NCBI RefSeq assembly: GCF_947331465.1
Contig: NZ_CAMZOK010000003.1
Location: 62,001-126,000 of the forward strand
DNA length: 64,000 nucleotides
Origin: Shimia sp. Alg240-R146
GTDB lineage: Bacteria; Pseudomonadota; Alphaproteobacteria; Rhodobacterales; Rhodobacteraceae
Direction of reading: 5' to 3'
Positions 43,482 through 53,652 of the stretch are shown here, piece by piece. Positions within the stretch are counted from its first letter, which is position 1, and each line of letters starts with the position of its first letter. A program made the position numbers and the translations under genes. The notes under the pieces are model-generated. The model saw nothing but the letters and a program-made list of their open reading frames with translations, was not told the DNA's origin and made no database searches.

Positions 43482-44618
43482 ATGAAAACAATACTCACGC
43501 TCCTTGCGTCACTTGTCATTGTTGGCGGCGCCTATTTTTTTTCGTTTGGCTTGCCTGACGTGTTTTTTTCCGAAACACGCGACCAACCGACGGAGGCGCA
43601 AGTTCCCGCTGGGCCGGGCGGACCGGGTGGACCCCGAGGAGGAGGCGCGACAACCGTTGTATTGAAGCCGCTGAAGTTGCGGCCCTATGAGGACACATTC
43701 AGGGCGATCGGAAGTTCAGAGGCGGTGGAAAGCGCAGTTGTGACCTCTGATGTGTCTGGCAGAATTGTCGCGCTTAATCTCCCACCAAACGCAAAGGTTT
43801 CACAAGGGGACATTTTGGTGCAGCTCGATGCACGGGCCGCTGCATATTCCCTTGAAACGGCACAGATTGAATTGGAACAAGCCTCTGATACGGTGTCGCG
43901 CTTTGAGCGGTTGAAGCAATCACAAAACTCTGCGGTTTCTGATGTGGCCATATCGGAAGCAAAGCTTGCGCAGCGCTTGGCGGAAGCCAATGTCGGCCAA
44001 GCGCAGCTCGCGCTCGAGGACCGCACGGTGCGCGCACCGATTTCTGGCAAGCTTGGGCTTAGCGACGTCAGTGTGGAAGACTTCATCAGCGCCAATACAC
44101 CAATTGTCACAATCGATAATCCAAGCGCACTTTTGGTTGAATTTGAGCTTCCGGAACGGTCCATCGGTTTCCTGTCACTGGGGCGCGAGGTCATATTGGA
44201 AACCCCCTCATTGACGGGGCGCTTTCTGAAAGGCGAGATCACTTCATTTGACAGTCGGATTGATGCGGTAACCCGCAGCGTTACAGTCAAGGCCACCGTC
44301 GAAAATCTGGACAGAGGCCTCTGGCCTGGTATGACCTTCACGGCCCGTCTCACCAACCTTAGTGATCCGCTTGCAGTGGTGCCTTCGACGGCCATCACAT
44401 GGTCCCGCGACGGGGCAAGCGTCTGGTACGAGGAATCGGGCAAGGCTATGCCAGCCCCCGTGACGATCTTGTTTCGACGCAATGAGACTGTCTGGTTGGA
44501 CGTTGATCTACCGGTTGGAACGCCGATCGTCACCGAAGGCGCGCACAAGCTGCGCTCGGGTGCTGAAATCAAGGATGCAAACCCGCCACGGAAAAATACC
44601 GATCAGGAGCCGAAATGA
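43482..44618 (+). CDS. RND efflux periplasmic adaptor (membrane fusion protein)
   Basis: A 378-residue HlyD/AcrA-type adaptor. An N-terminal membrane anchor ([18 protein letters not shown]) is followed by a Pro/Gly-rich linker ([14 protein letters not shown]), a lipoyl-like barrel with a coiled-coil hairpin (about 95-165) and beta-barrel/proximal domains ([19 protein letters not shown]). It links the inner-membrane pump to an outer-membrane channel. It overlaps the pump gene by 4 bases. No outer-membrane factor gene is nearby, so a TolC-like protein elsewhere must be used. Confidence 0.9.
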   Translation: MKTILTLLASLVIVGGAYFFSFGLPDVFFSETRDQPTEAQVPAGPGGPGGPRGGGATTVVLKPLKLRPYEDTFRAIGSSEAVESAVVTSDVSGRIVALNLPPNAKVSQGDILVQLDARAAAYSLETAQIELEQASDTVSRFERLKQSQNSAVSDVAISEAKLAQRLAEANVGQAQLALEDRTVRAPISGKLGLSDVSVEDFISANTPIVTIDNPSALLVEFELPERSIGFLSLGREVILETPSLTGRFLKGEITSFDSRIDAVTRSVTVKATVENLDRGLWPGMTFTARLTNLSDPLAVVPSTAITWSRDGASVWYEESGKAMPAPVTILFRRNETVWLDVDLPVGTPIVTEGAHKLRSGAEIKDANPPRKNTDQEPK

Positions 44619-47600
44619 GCAAACCAGCCATTCACCGTGCCGCCTCAGGATTTGCTGATCTTTTTGTTGCACGTCCAATTTTCGGGATTGTCGTCAACCT
44701 TCTTGTATTGATTGCCGGGCTGGCCGCTCTTTCGTCTGTCGACGTGCGAGAAATGCCAAACGTTGATCGGCCCGTCCTTACGGTTCGCACCACTTATGAA
44801 GGCGCGACGCCGGCAACCGTAGATCAGGAGATCACACAGGTTCTGGAAGATGCGCTCAGCGCGTTAGATGGGTTGTCCTACATGGAGTCCACTTCCACCA
44901 CAGGGTCGAGCCGCATCACCATTGATCTGTCAGAGGTAACGGACATTGACGTTGCCGCAAACGAAGCCCGCGAAATTGTGTCAGCAACAGTGCGGCAACT
45001 GCCCAGCGACCTGGAAGATGACCCAACCGTTTCAAAGTCCGACAGCAACGCAAGTGCGATCATTCGCCTCGCCGTTCTCGGGGATGTGTCTCTCAGTGAG
45101 CTGACCAGTTTGGCAGAGGGTCCAATCTACAACAAACTCTCCGTGATCGATGGCATCGCGGAAGTAACTATCCGCGGTGATCGGGCGAACGAGTTCCGCG
45201 TGAGCCTTGATGACCGGTCTTTGTTGAGCCGAGGGCTCACCATTTTTGACGTGACCAACGCGCTCGAAAATCTGCGTGACGATACCCCTTTGGGTGCGCT
45301 CGAGACATCGGCGCAGACGATTGCACTTCGTGTTGGAAACGCCGACGTCACCGTCGATAGTGTGGGGCAAGTGTTGATCGACAAAAGCACCCGTGTAGCC
45401 GATGTGGCTCTGGTACAATTGCTGCCTGAAGACACCGACGTGACAACCCGTGTAAACGGGCAAACGGCAATCGGGCTGGATATCACCCGCCAATCCGCAG
45501 GCAATACATTGGAGATTTCAACCGCTGTTCGCACCGCCGTTGAAGAGCTGCGCGCAGACCTTCCTGAGGGCGTAGAGCTGCTCATTTCAACGGATGACGG
45601 CGTGTTTATAAGAAGCGCTTTGGTGGAGGTGGTCAAATCCATCGGTTTGGCAACCTGTATTGTGATCCTTGTGATCTTTGCCTTTCTGCGCTCGCTTCGC
45701 GCCACGATCATTCCCGCAGTCACAATCCCTGTCGCCCTGATCGGGACGGTTGCAGCAATTTGGCTCACGGGGTTTTCGATCAATACAATTAGCCTTTTGG
45801 CCTTGGTTTTGGCGACCGGGATGGTTGTCGATGATGCCATCGTTGTGGTCGAAAACATCGTGCGAAAACGGAAAGAGGGAATGGGCGCCTTCGCAGCAGC
45901 AGCTGCGGGCACCAACGAGGTTTTCTTTGCTGTCATTTCGACCACCGCGACACTTGCCGCCGTGTTTATCCCAATCTCCTTTTTGCCTGGACAGGCGGGA
46001 GGCGTATTTACTGAGTTTGGCTTTGTATTGGCCTTCGCCGTGACACTGTCCTCAGTCGCCGCGTTGACATTAACACCTGTGATGGCGGCGCTCCTTGATC
46101 CGGGAAAACAAGCGCAAGAACCGCGTGAAGCAAAAGAACCTAGCCGCCTTTCGCGCGGATTCGACTGGATTGTGGACCATGCCATTCGCGCCCCTTTGCT
46201 TGTTTTGGCCATTGCTTTCGCATTTGCCCTAATCGCGGCAGGGGCTGCAGGCAAATTGTCGTCGACAATAACACCAGTTGAGGACCGTGGATATTTCTTG
46301 ATCCAAGCCCGGGGCGCGACGGACACCGCTCCTGAGTATCTGGACGCGCAAGTGTCGCAGATCGAAGAGGTTCTCGCGCCATATCAAGAAACCGGCCAAG
46401 TCAGCTCCGTGCAAAGCATCATCGGTATCAGCGGTGGCACCAACGCGTTTATCGTGGTGCGTCTGCAAGACTGGGGAGAGCGGGACTGGACACAACAAGA
46501 GCTCATGGGGCAGATCAACGAGCGGATTTCGAGCGTTCCCGGATTACGGGTCTTTGCCGTGTCCCCCAATAGCCTCAATATCCGTGGTGGTGGAAATGGG
46601 CTTACCTTTGCGGTGAGCGGACGAAATGTTGACGGCATTACAGACGCCGCCGCCGCCCTTGTTGGCACCATGGCCACGGACGATTCATTTGTGAACCCAC
46701 AGATGTCGGCCGATAGCGTGCAAGCGCAGTATGAAATCACCGTTAATCAGGAGATGGCAAACGTTTTTGGTCTTAAGGAAGCCGATGTCACTCGAACGAT
46801 CAGCGCGTTTACCCAAGGCTTCGTGGCCGTCAGCGTCTTCATCGACGACACCGAAACCGACGTGCGCGTCGTCCCTGGCGGACGCCCGATTAACGACCCA
46901 ACCGACCTTGAAGGCATTCAACTTCGCCTGCCAAGTGGTAAATATGTGCCGTTGTCGTCCACAGCAACGTTGACGCCGGTGGTCGGCCAATCTTCGATCG
47001 AACGTCAAGGCAGCACGCTGGCGGTCTCGGTTCAGGCCAACCTTGCCGGGGATGTCGATCTCGGTGAAGCGATTGCCCGCGTCCGTGCGCTTGCGGATGA
47101 CACTCTACCTGATGGCATGGGGATTGTGTTTACAGGAGAAGCCGCTGCGCTCGGGGAAAGCCAGGCAGGCATGTTTATGGTGTTTGGCGTGGCCGCTGTT
47201 GTGGTGTTTCTTGTCCTTGCAGCACAATTTGAAAGCATTCCAAGTGCTGTCGTCATCATTTTGACTGTGCCCTTTGGCCTTGCCGCAGCGCTTTTTGCGA
47301 TCGTGATCACGGGCGGCTCGTTGAATTACTACAGCCAGATTGGTTTGGTGCTGCTGATTGGAGTGATGGCGAAGAATGGTATTTTGATTGTCGAGTTTGC
47401 CAATCAGCTCCGTGAGGCAGGACAAGACATCGACAGCGCCATTCGAGGGGCCATGCGTTTGCGCATCCGTCCGGTAATGATGACCATGGTGTCTACTGTC
47501 CTTGGCGGACTTCCTCTTGTGCTGTCCACAGGCGCCGGCGCCGAGGCGCGCATCGCGGTCGGCTGGGTCATCGTCGGCGGGCTCGGGTTCGCCACTGCCT

Positions 47601-47722
47601 TCACCTTGTTTTTGACGCCAGTGTTTTACCGATGGATCGCCGGTTGGGGGGCAAAGCCGGGCGCATCCATCCATCGATTGCAGCGGGAAAGGGATATCCT
47701 GTCAATTGCCGAGCCCGGTTGA
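44615..47722 (+). CDS. RND multidrug efflux permease (AcrB/HAE1 family)
   Basis: A 1035-residue inner-membrane pump with the two-repeat RND layout: two large periplasmic loops and twelve membrane segments. The proton-relay Asp pair lies in [14 protein letters not shown] (about residue 405), and the second-half motif is [20 protein letters not shown]. The long first loop after [19 protein letters not shown] is typical. It exports hydrophobic compounds using the proton gradient with the adaptor encoded just upstream. Substrates unknown. Confidence 0.93.
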   Translation: MSKPAIHRAASGFADLFVARPIFGIVVNLLVLIAGLAALSSVDVREMPNVDRPVLTVRTTYEGATPATVDQEITQVLEDALSALDGLSYMESTSTTGSSRITIDLSEVTDIDVAANEAREIVSATVRQLPSDLEDDPTVSKSDSNASAIIRLAVLGDVSLSELTSLAEGPIYNKLSVIDGIAEVTIRGDRANEFRVSLDDRSLLSRGLTIFDVTNALENLRDDTPLGALETSAQTIALRVGNADVTVDSVGQVLIDKSTRVADVALVQLLPEDTDVTTRVNGQTAIGLDITRQSAGNTLEISTAVRTAVEELRADLPEGVELLISTDDGVFIRSALVEVVKSIGLATCIVILVIFAFLRSLRATIIPAVTIPVALIGTVAAIWLTGFSINTISLLALVLATGMVVDDAIVVVENIVRKRKEGMGAFAAAAAGTNEVFFAVISTTATLAAVFIPISFLPGQAGGVFTEFGFVLAFAVTLSSVAALTLTPVMAALLDPGKQAQEPREAKEPSRLSRGFDWIVDHAIRAPLLVLAIAFAFALIAAGAAGKLSSTITPVEDRGYFLIQARGATDTAPEYLDAQVSQIEEVLAPYQETGQVSSVQSIIGISGGTNAFIVVRLQDWGERDWTQQELMGQINERISSVPGLRVFAVSPNSLNIRGGGNGLTFAVSGRNVDGITDAAAALVGTMATDDSFVNPQMSADSVQAQYEITVNQEMANVFGLKEADVTRTISAFTQGFVAVSVFIDDTETDVRVVPGGRPINDPTDLEGIQLRLPSGKYVPLSSTATLTPVVGQSSIERQGSTLAVSVQANLAGDVDLGEAIARVRALADDTLPDGMGIVFTGEAAALGESQAGMFMVFGVAAVVVFLVLAAQFESIPSAVVIILTVPFGLAAALFAIVITGGSLNYYSQIGLVLLIGVMAKNGILIVEFANQLREAGQDIDSAIRGAMRLRIRPVMMTMVSTVLGGLPLVLSTGAGAEARIAVGWVIVGGLGFATAFTLFLTPVFYRWIAGWGAKPGASIHRLQRERDILSIAEPG

Positions 47723-48073
47723 GAGCCGCGGACGTCTGACTTTGATGTGTAGGAATACTCTTCCCTCGCCTCCCCAGAGTCTCAAAACTGAAATGGGTAC
47801 GATTAGCTGACATCAGAAAGCTCAAAAGTAGAGATCATTGAAAGTCGGCTTCCCGCCCTTCGCGACGGATACTGCTGATTTCACCAAGGGTAAGATTAGG
47901 CTCGAAGCCGCCTTGCGGCGGTGCAGCGCTAGAATTCGTACCATCAGCCCCAAAGAGGGCTTGTCTTGATGACCGGTCCCAGCCCAAAGCAGACATGGTC
48001 AATGAGCACCGAGGGCGGAGAGGAGACCTTCGCTGCGCTGGGTACGGATGGCCGCTTTTCAGCATTTGGCGCT
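47723..48073. other. Non-coding interval with degenerate intergenic repeat
   Basis: About 350 bases between convergent genes. 47978-48057 contains CCCAGCCCAAAGC, CCTTCGCTGC and GATGGCCGCTT, matching the order in 39225-39350. A 95-codon minus-strand frame over it has no ribosome site. No terminator hairpin with a T-run was found. Confidence 0.4.
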
Positions 48074-49087
48074 TTATGTCCCGCTCAGCTTGCGAAATCG
48101 TGTCGGGGAAATACCAAACCAACTGACAAATGTGCGCCGGAAACTGTTCACTTCGCTAAAGCCAAGGTTATAAGCGACCTCGGCGACAGACATGTCAGTG
48201 TCGGACAGAAGTATCCGTGATCTTTCTGCCTGCTCTGTCACGCGCACTTCTTTAAAACTGGTATTCTCGGATTGGAGTTGGCGTTGCAGCTTTCGTACAC
48301 CGACGCCCAAGGTGTCCGCGACAGTTTCGATGTCTGCGCTTCCCATGGCCAAATTTGCACGCAGAGCGTTTTCGACCACTTCTTTTGTCGAAGCTGGGGT
48401 TTGACGCGCACGCACATCACGAATGCCAGTCAATGTCATCGCCAGCCGCTCTTCACTTGAGCGTGGATTTGGGGTTTCAATATCTGACAGAGGGATGGCG
48501 ATTGCGGCCGCGGATCCCCCCACCCGCACCTCGACATTGTAAATGTATTGCAAAGCCGTCTCAGTACCGCGGTGGGCTTCGGGCAGTTCGATCCAACTTG
48601 GCCGCCAGCGGCGTCCGCAGAATTCACGCACAACACTTTGCAAAACAAATGGCAGGTCCTGATCAATCAATTCTGCCCCTGCCGTTCCTCCGAGCATGTT
48701 GTCAAAACCAAGAACAAAGTGGTCACCTGCAACCCGATTACGAAGCACAGAGCCACGTTGAATTGAAGGGAGAATCTTCTCGGCGCGGCTCAAAGCCACA
48801 TCCAATCGGGGCGCGCCGAGCACATATTCCGAATAGGAGCCAAAGGCGGCGTAATTGAAGTCTTCCGTGAGATAGGCACCGATGTGCTTTTCCGACAACT
48901 TCAAGCTGGCGGACTGAAGAAACCGTGCTTGCAACCGGTATGGAATGAATACGGGCGAACCTTCCAACACTGTCCGCGACAGGCCCGCTTCCTTCAAAGC
49001 AAATTCCGTCACACGCGGCGAAGCGATCCGGTCAAGCAGTTGAAGAGCGGGGCGAAATGCCAAGGTGCTGTGCAGAACGGTGTCCAT
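48074..49087 (-). CDS. AraC-family regulator (OruR/ArgR-type N-terminal domain)
   Basis: A 337-residue AraC protein: N-terminal arabinose-binding-like domain of the OruR type (about 20-200) and a C-terminal double helix-turn-helix (245-335) ending SVAEVAYNLGFSEVNSFRRTFVSW. It is divergent from the esterase-led gene group across a 112-base gap and is the obvious candidate activator of it. The ligand is unknown. Confidence 0.87.
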   Translation of the reverse strand: MDTVLHSTLAFRPALQLLDRIASPRVTEFALKEAGLSRTVLEGSPVFIPYRLQARFLQSASLKLSEKHIGAYLTEDFNYAAFGSYSEYVLGAPRLDVALSRAEKILPSIQRGSVLRNRVAGDHFVLGFDNMLGGTAGAELIDQDLPFVLQSVVREFCGRRWRPSWIELPEAHRGTETALQYIYNVEVRVGGSAAAIAIPLSDIETPNPRSSEERLAMTLTGIRDVRARQTPASTKEVVENALRANLAMGSADIETVADTLGVGVRKLQRQLQSENTSFKEVRVTEQAERSRILLSDTDMSVAEVAYNLGFSEVNSFRRTFVSWFGISPTRFRKLSGT

Positions 49088-49199
49088 AAGCGGCAGTTTG
49101 TCGTGAAATGATCACTTTTGGAAGTGGCGAAGATCAGTGGGGTAAATTAACTATTTCTCAACAAAGAAACACACAGCAACCGCAAGTTGGAGACCAAAG

Positions 49200-50273
49200 A
49201 TGAAACGCCGTTCTATCCTGAAAATTGCTCTCACCAGCGCCCTAATCGCCGCCCTTTCTGTGCCAGTGATCGCCACCGCAGAAACCGCAAAGCCAGTGAT
49301 CCAAGGTCTGCCGATGGCGGAAAGAACTGTTCCGGTTCCAGTGGGTGTTTCGCCAGAACTGGCAGAACTCATCGGATCTCGACAGGTTGAGACACTCGGC
49401 GAAGTCCCTGCAACCACCGACGAGTGGCTTGCACTTCAGTCTGCATTTGACGCGGCGTCTATCGAAGGGGTTGAGCGTCTGCTTGAAATGACTGGCGCGA
49501 CGTTCACTACCGAAGATATTGCTGGGGTGACAACCTACCGCGTTACACCATCCGAAATTGCGCCACGGTGGGCCGATACAGTTTTTGTACACGTTCACGG
49601 CGGAGCCTTTGTTTTTAACGGCGGAAAAGCGGCCATGACGGAAGCGATCTGGCTGGCAAACGGTCTGGGCGTCGAAGTCATTTCTGTTGACTACCGCCGT
49701 CCGCCTCTGCACGCATTTCCCGCAGCCACCGATGACGTGATCGCCGTATGGAATGAGGTGATTGAACAATATGACCCCAACCAAATCGCGATGTTTGGCA
49801 CGTCTGCCGGGGGTAACCTAACTCTTTCCACCGTTTTGCAACTTCGCGACATGGGCGCGCCTTTGCCCGGTGCGATTATGGCTGGCACACCTGCGGTTGA
49901 TCTGGCGCATGCCTCTGACAGCTGGAAAACGATGGAAGGGCTTGACCCTTTGGGATCGCGTGATGGGGTGATCGAAGGCACATTCGAGGTTTATTCGGAC
50001 GGTTTGGATCTTGAGGACCCACGCTTGTCCCCTGTCTATGGCGACCTGGACGGATTTCCGGCCACGGTCCTACTAACAGGCACGCGCGACCTGCTTCTGA
50101 GTGACACGGTGCGCATGCACAGGGCGTTGCGTACGGCAGATGTAGAAGCTGACCTTCATGTTTATGACGGCCAGTCACACGGTGACTACATGTCCGGACT
50201 CTTTGTGGACGCGCCAGAAACGCAAGACGCTCTGCGTGAACTGAACACCTTCTTCGACCTGCATTTGGAGTAA
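49200..50273 (+). CDS. Exported alpha/beta-hydrolase (hormone-sensitive-lipase-like esterase)
   Basis: A 357-residue hydrolase with signal peptide (MKRRSILKIALTSALIAAL up to about residue 28). The oxyanion-hole motif HVHGGAFVFNGG, nucleophile GTSAGGN (Ser near residue 200), acid in GTRDLLLSD and His in GQSHGDYM form the catalytic triad of family IV carboxylesterases. It heads a group with an adaptor, an MFS transporter and an antiporter, suggesting hydrolysis of an ester in the periplasm followed by transport or efflux of the product. Confidence 0.87.
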   Translation: MKRRSILKIALTSALIAALSVPVIATAETAKPVIQGLPMAERTVPVPVGVSPELAELIGSRQVETLGEVPATTDEWLALQSAFDAASIEGVERLLEMTGATFTTEDIAGVTTYRVTPSEIAPRWADTVFVHVHGGAFVFNGGKAAMTEAIWLANGLGVEVISVDYRRPPLHAFPAATDDVIAVWNEVIEQYDPNQIAMFGTSAGGNLTLSTVLQLRDMGAPLPGAIMAGTPAVDLAHASDSWKTMEGLDPLGSRDGVIEGTFEVYSDGLDLEDPRLSPVYGDLDGFPATVLLTGTRDLLLSDTVRMHRALRTADVEADLHVYDGQSHGDYMSGLFVDAPETQDALRELNTFFDLHLE

Positions 50274-50279
50274 ATACCG

Positions 50280-51125
50280 ATGGCTGTCCTCGCAAAATTT
50301 CCCCTCCTTTTCACCGAGCGTTTTGCAACTCAATCGGCACACGCGGAACCGGCGCAGGACTTTACCCGGATGCTTGAGGCCGCGACCTATTCGGGACGCA
50401 TTGAATCAAGCGTGCGCGCATTGGTTGCCAATTCGGTACGCGGTATCCTGACCGCCGTTCATTTCAAACCCGGCGACACGGTCGAAAAAGGTCAGGTTCT
50501 TTTTGAAATCGGTCCGCTGGCCTATGAGCAAAAGCTGGCAGCAAACCGAGCCGTCGAAAACCAACGCTTGGTCGAATTGGGAAGCGCAGAAGCCGAAGCG
50601 CTTCGAGTGGCGGAGCTTGGTGCGCGGGCAGCTGTTTCCGATCAGGTGGCACAAGATGCCTCTGATCGGCTGGCTTTGGCCAAAGTGGCGCTTGAGGAAG
50701 CACAGGCAAACCGCGCGTTGGCCGAGCTCGAACTGGCCTCAACCAAAATTAGGGCGCCGATTTCCGGGAAAATCGGATTGTCCAACAAGTTTGTCGGCAC
50801 TTATCTGGACACGGAAAATGGACAGGCGCTGGCGCAGATTGAGCATACCGATACGGTACGTGTTGTCTATGGAATGCCCTACAAGACGTTGATTGCACTC
50901 GATAGATCGTCGCCAGAAGGACTGGATGCCCTGATGCAAAGTTTTCAGGTAGATCTGTATTTACCTGGCAATGACCAACCTTTGGCAAAAGGTGGCCGTC
51001 TGCTGTTTTCCGAAAGCGCCTTGGTGGCCGACGAAACCTTGCGAGTCTGGGCAGAAATACCCAATTTCGAACGAGGCCTGATCCCCGGTTTGCACGTCGA
51101 CGTCAAAGTAACCTTGCCAAACTGA
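50280..51125 (+). CDS. HlyD/AcrA-like periplasmic adaptor without cognate pump
   Basis: A 281-residue adaptor, short for the family (usual 350-400). Lipoyl domain VRGILTAVHFKPGDTVEKGQ, a coiled-coil hairpin (about 85-150) and the beta-barrel segment STKIRAPISGKIGLSNKF. The expected N-terminal membrane anchor is replaced by a weak leader. The start is 6 bases after the esterase stop with GGAG before it. No RND, ABC or MFS-EmrB partner of standard type adjoins it; the next gene is an ordinary MFS carrier. Confidence 0.8.
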   Translation: MAVLAKFPLLFTERFATQSAHAEPAQDFTRMLEAATYSGRIESSVRALVANSVRGILTAVHFKPGDTVEKGQVLFEIGPLAYEQKLAANRAVENQRLVELGSAEAEALRVAELGARAAVSDQVAQDASDRLALAKVALEEAQANRALAELELASTKIRAPISGKIGLSNKFVGTYLDTENGQALAQIEHTDTVRVVYGMPYKTLIALDRSSPEGLDALMQSFQVDLYLPGNDQPLAKGGRLLFSESALVADETLRVWAEIPNFERGLIPGLHVDVKVTLPN

Positions 51126-51180
51126 TGCGAGGTCGCCCGCGAAGGGCGGCCTGCCAATAATTCTATGTAGGAGCTGTCTC

Positions 51181-52443
51181 ATGGCCCGTTTCAGCGAGCA
51201 AATAAACACATTGAAATACCTGTTCATCGCGGTTGCCGCAATTCAACTTGTCACTGCCGCCTCGGGCACCATCGTTGCGCTCTACTTTGCCGAAACCGGC
51301 GCCTCGCAGGAAATTGCCTCGTTGGCGCCTGCAGCATATTCCCTCGGGTTCCTCATTGGCTGTTTCTTTATTGCCAACTGGATTTCCAACATTGGTCACA
51401 TACGGGCCTTCTCGGCAGCCGCGGCCATTTGTACTGCCTCGGCCTTGCTGTTTTCGGTCATCGACCATGAGCAGACGCTTTTGTTTGTGCGCCTTATGAC
51501 CGGCATCGCCACGGCGGGGTTGTTTGCAATCGGTGATGCATGGATCAGCGAGTCGGTCGACAAGTCTTCTCGGGGTCGGTTGCTGGCCGTCTTTGCAATT
51601 GTTCTCGGCATAATGTCTGTGCTCAGCCAGGTCATTGTGATCATCACACCCGACGATCTGAACCAAGCATTTGTGTTGATTTCCTTGCTTTATTGCTTGG
51701 CCATCGTGGTTATCGCTGCGGCGCCGACCACGCCACCGCAGGGAAAGGAAAAGGCCAATGTGCGTGTAAAGGCGCTCTTCAAAGATGCTCCAACCGCCGC
51801 ATTTGGGGCGCTTGCAGTGGGCATGGTTTCTACTGTTTTTCTGAACGTCGTTCCCTACCGCGCAGCAATAATAGGCATCGATACCGTGGACGTGGCCGTC
51901 GGCATAGCAACCATCTACGTGGGACGTATCCTGTTTCTGTATCCTTTAGGGCAGTTGTCCGATCGCATGGATCGGCGTCGGATCATTCTTGTGGCGTCTG
52001 CTGTTGCCACAGGTGCGCTTTTGACATTCGCCATTTTTGCAACCGGTGATGGCGTACGTCATGCAAACATGGTTGGCACACCCTTCTACGCGGCAGTACT
52101 TGCGGGACTGGTCCTGCTTGGAGGCTCGATGCTGACCCTCTATTCGCTGCTGCTTGCGCATGCGATGGACCGAACCGTTCCAGTCTATGTTGCGTCCAGC
52201 GCTGTCACGATGCTTTTCGTTTTTACCATCGGCGGGATCATTGGGCCGCTCCTGACGAGCGCGGCTTCCGCTGTCTTCGCCGATAGGGCCATGGGGTGGA
52301 TGCTTGTCATCGTTATGGCCAGTTTCACCCTGCTGACAGCTGTTCGGATCAAACGTGTCGAACCGGCAGCAAAAGCAGAACAAACCACATTTAAGGCCAC
52401 CGAAACCACAAGCCTTGAATCGGCGCCTACGCAAAAACGCTAA
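51181..52443 (+). CDS. Major facilitator superfamily transporter
   Basis: A 420-residue 12-helix carrier. The motif between helices 2 and 3 is not the classical GxxxDRxGRR, but VGRILFLYPLGQLSDRMDRRR in the second half has the D-R-x-x-R-R pattern. Helix 5 region GLFAIGDAWISESVDKSSRGR places it near the YcaD-like group. The polar C-terminal tail (KAEQTTFKATETTSLE) is cytoplasmic. It begins 55 bases after the adaptor gene. Direction of transport and cargo are not known. Confidence 0.85.
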   Translation: MARFSEQINTLKYLFIAVAAIQLVTAASGTIVALYFAETGASQEIASLAPAAYSLGFLIGCFFIANWISNIGHIRAFSAAAAICTASALLFSVIDHEQTLLFVRLMTGIATAGLFAIGDAWISESVDKSSRGRLLAVFAIVLGIMSVLSQVIVIITPDDLNQAFVLISLLYCLAIVVIAAAPTTPPQGKEKANVRVKALFKDAPTAAFGALAVGMVSTVFLNVVPYRAAIIGIDTVDVAVGIATIYVGRILFLYPLGQLSDRMDRRRIILVASAVATGALLTFAIFATGDGVRHANMVGTPFYAAVLAGLVLLGGSMLTLYSLLLAHAMDRTVPVYVASSAVTMLFVFTIGGIIGPLLTSAASAVFADRAMGWMLVIVMASFTLLTAVRIKRVEPAAKAEQTTFKATETTSLESAPTQKR

Positions 52444-52458
52444 GACTGGAGCACACTC

Positions 52459-53580
52459 ATGCATTCCGCTTTCTCAATTATTCTGCGCAACGAAAAGGCG
52501 ACGCTTCTGATTTGGTTGGTCTTTGTCGCCCTGACGTTTGCCGGAGATCTCATCAAACCGACAGCCATGGGATCAACTATGTCATGGCTTTTGCTGGGCG
52601 GCATTTTCGGCGTTATGCTCGCCGCGGTGTTCCGTGTGGTGCATCACGCAGAATGTCTGGCAGTGATTTTCGGCGAGCCCTATGGCACGCTGATCCTGAC
52701 TTTGTCGGTCATCGGCATCGAAGTCGCTCTCATCACCGCTGTTATGTTGACGGGAGACAACAACCCAACACTCGCGCGCGACACAATGTTCTCGGTTCTG
52801 ATGATCGTGATGAACGGGTTGGTCGGCCTAAGCCTTTTGATTGGCGGTCTCCGCCACGGTTTGCAGGTATTTAATCTGAGTGGAGCAAATGCTTATTTGG
52901 TTGTGCTTTTGCCGGTGGCCATCGTCAGCCTTGTGTTGCCAAGTTTCACGACCTCAGCCCCTGGTGGCGGTCTTTCTGCGCTACAAACTGTATTCATGAT
53001 CTCAATGTCCGTCGTGCTCTATGGGATTTTCCTCGTATATCAGACAGCAGGTAAACCCGAAATTTTCCGCCAACCGGTCGAAGAGCTTCCCACAACAGCC
53101 GGATCTGACGCGCACCACCTTGAGACAAAAGGCATTGTATTTCATGTTCTTTGGCTGGTTCTGGCGATGCTGCCATTGGTCCTGATGTCTAAAAAGCTGG
53201 CTTTGTTTGTCGATTTCAAATTGTTGGAATTCGGTGCCCCGGTCGCGCTTGGTGGCTTCTTGGTCGCGGCTATGATCCTGACACCCGAAGCGCTTGCCGC
53301 CCTGGATGCTGCGCGGGCCAATAAGTTGCAACGGGCCGTGAACATTTGCCTGGGTTCGGCCTTGGCGACCATCGGTCTAACAGTGCCCGCTGTTCTGATC
53401 GCGGCGCATATGGTCGGGTTGCCGATCGAACTTGGGCTCGGCGGCGCGGAAATCGTACTCTTGGCTTTGACGCTCGGGATCAGCATCCTAACCTTTGTCG
53501 GGACACGTACAAACGCGCTGCAAGGCGTTGTGCATCTCGCCGCCTTCATGACCTACGTATTTTTGATTTTCGACAGCTAA
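52459..53580 (+). CDS. Calcium:proton antiporter family protein (ChaA/CaCA)
   Basis: A 373-residue membrane protein with two homologous halves. The cation-binding alpha motifs are FGEPYGTLILTLSVIGIEVAL in the first half and LGLGGAEIVLLALTLGISILTF in the second, with acidic residues flanking the translocation path. Ten or eleven membrane segments, with a polar loop at about residues 205-235. Members exchange Ca2+ or Na+/K+ for protons. Placed between MFS and alkylsulfatase-like genes, 15 bases after the former; why a cation antiporter should belong here is unclear. Confidence 0.85.
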   Translation: MHSAFSIILRNEKATLLIWLVFVALTFAGDLIKPTAMGSTMSWLLLGGIFGVMLAAVFRVVHHAECLAVIFGEPYGTLILTLSVIGIEVALITAVMLTGDNNPTLARDTMFSVLMIVMNGLVGLSLLIGGLRHGLQVFNLSGANAYLVVLLPVAIVSLVLPSFTTSAPGGGLSALQTVFMISMSVVLYGIFLVYQTAGKPEIFRQPVEELPTTAGSDAHHLETKGIVFHVLWLVLAMLPLVLMSKKLALFVDFKLLEFGAPVALGGFLVAAMILTPEALAALDAARANKLQRAVNICLGSALATIGLTVPAVLIAAHMVGLPIELGLGGAEIVLLALTLGISILTFVGTRTNALQGVVHLAAFMTYVFLIFDS

Positions 53581-53652
53581 AAGGCTGAACAGTTCAAAGA
53601 CCATTGCTGCGCTCGAGTTCAGATTCGGACGTCGCTCAAAAGGAAAAGAGAA

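Noticed and set aside
45127-46326. 399-codon minus-strand frame inside the RND pump gene
   Set aside because: Low-complexity Ser/Thr-rich shadow of a clear AcrB-type gene.
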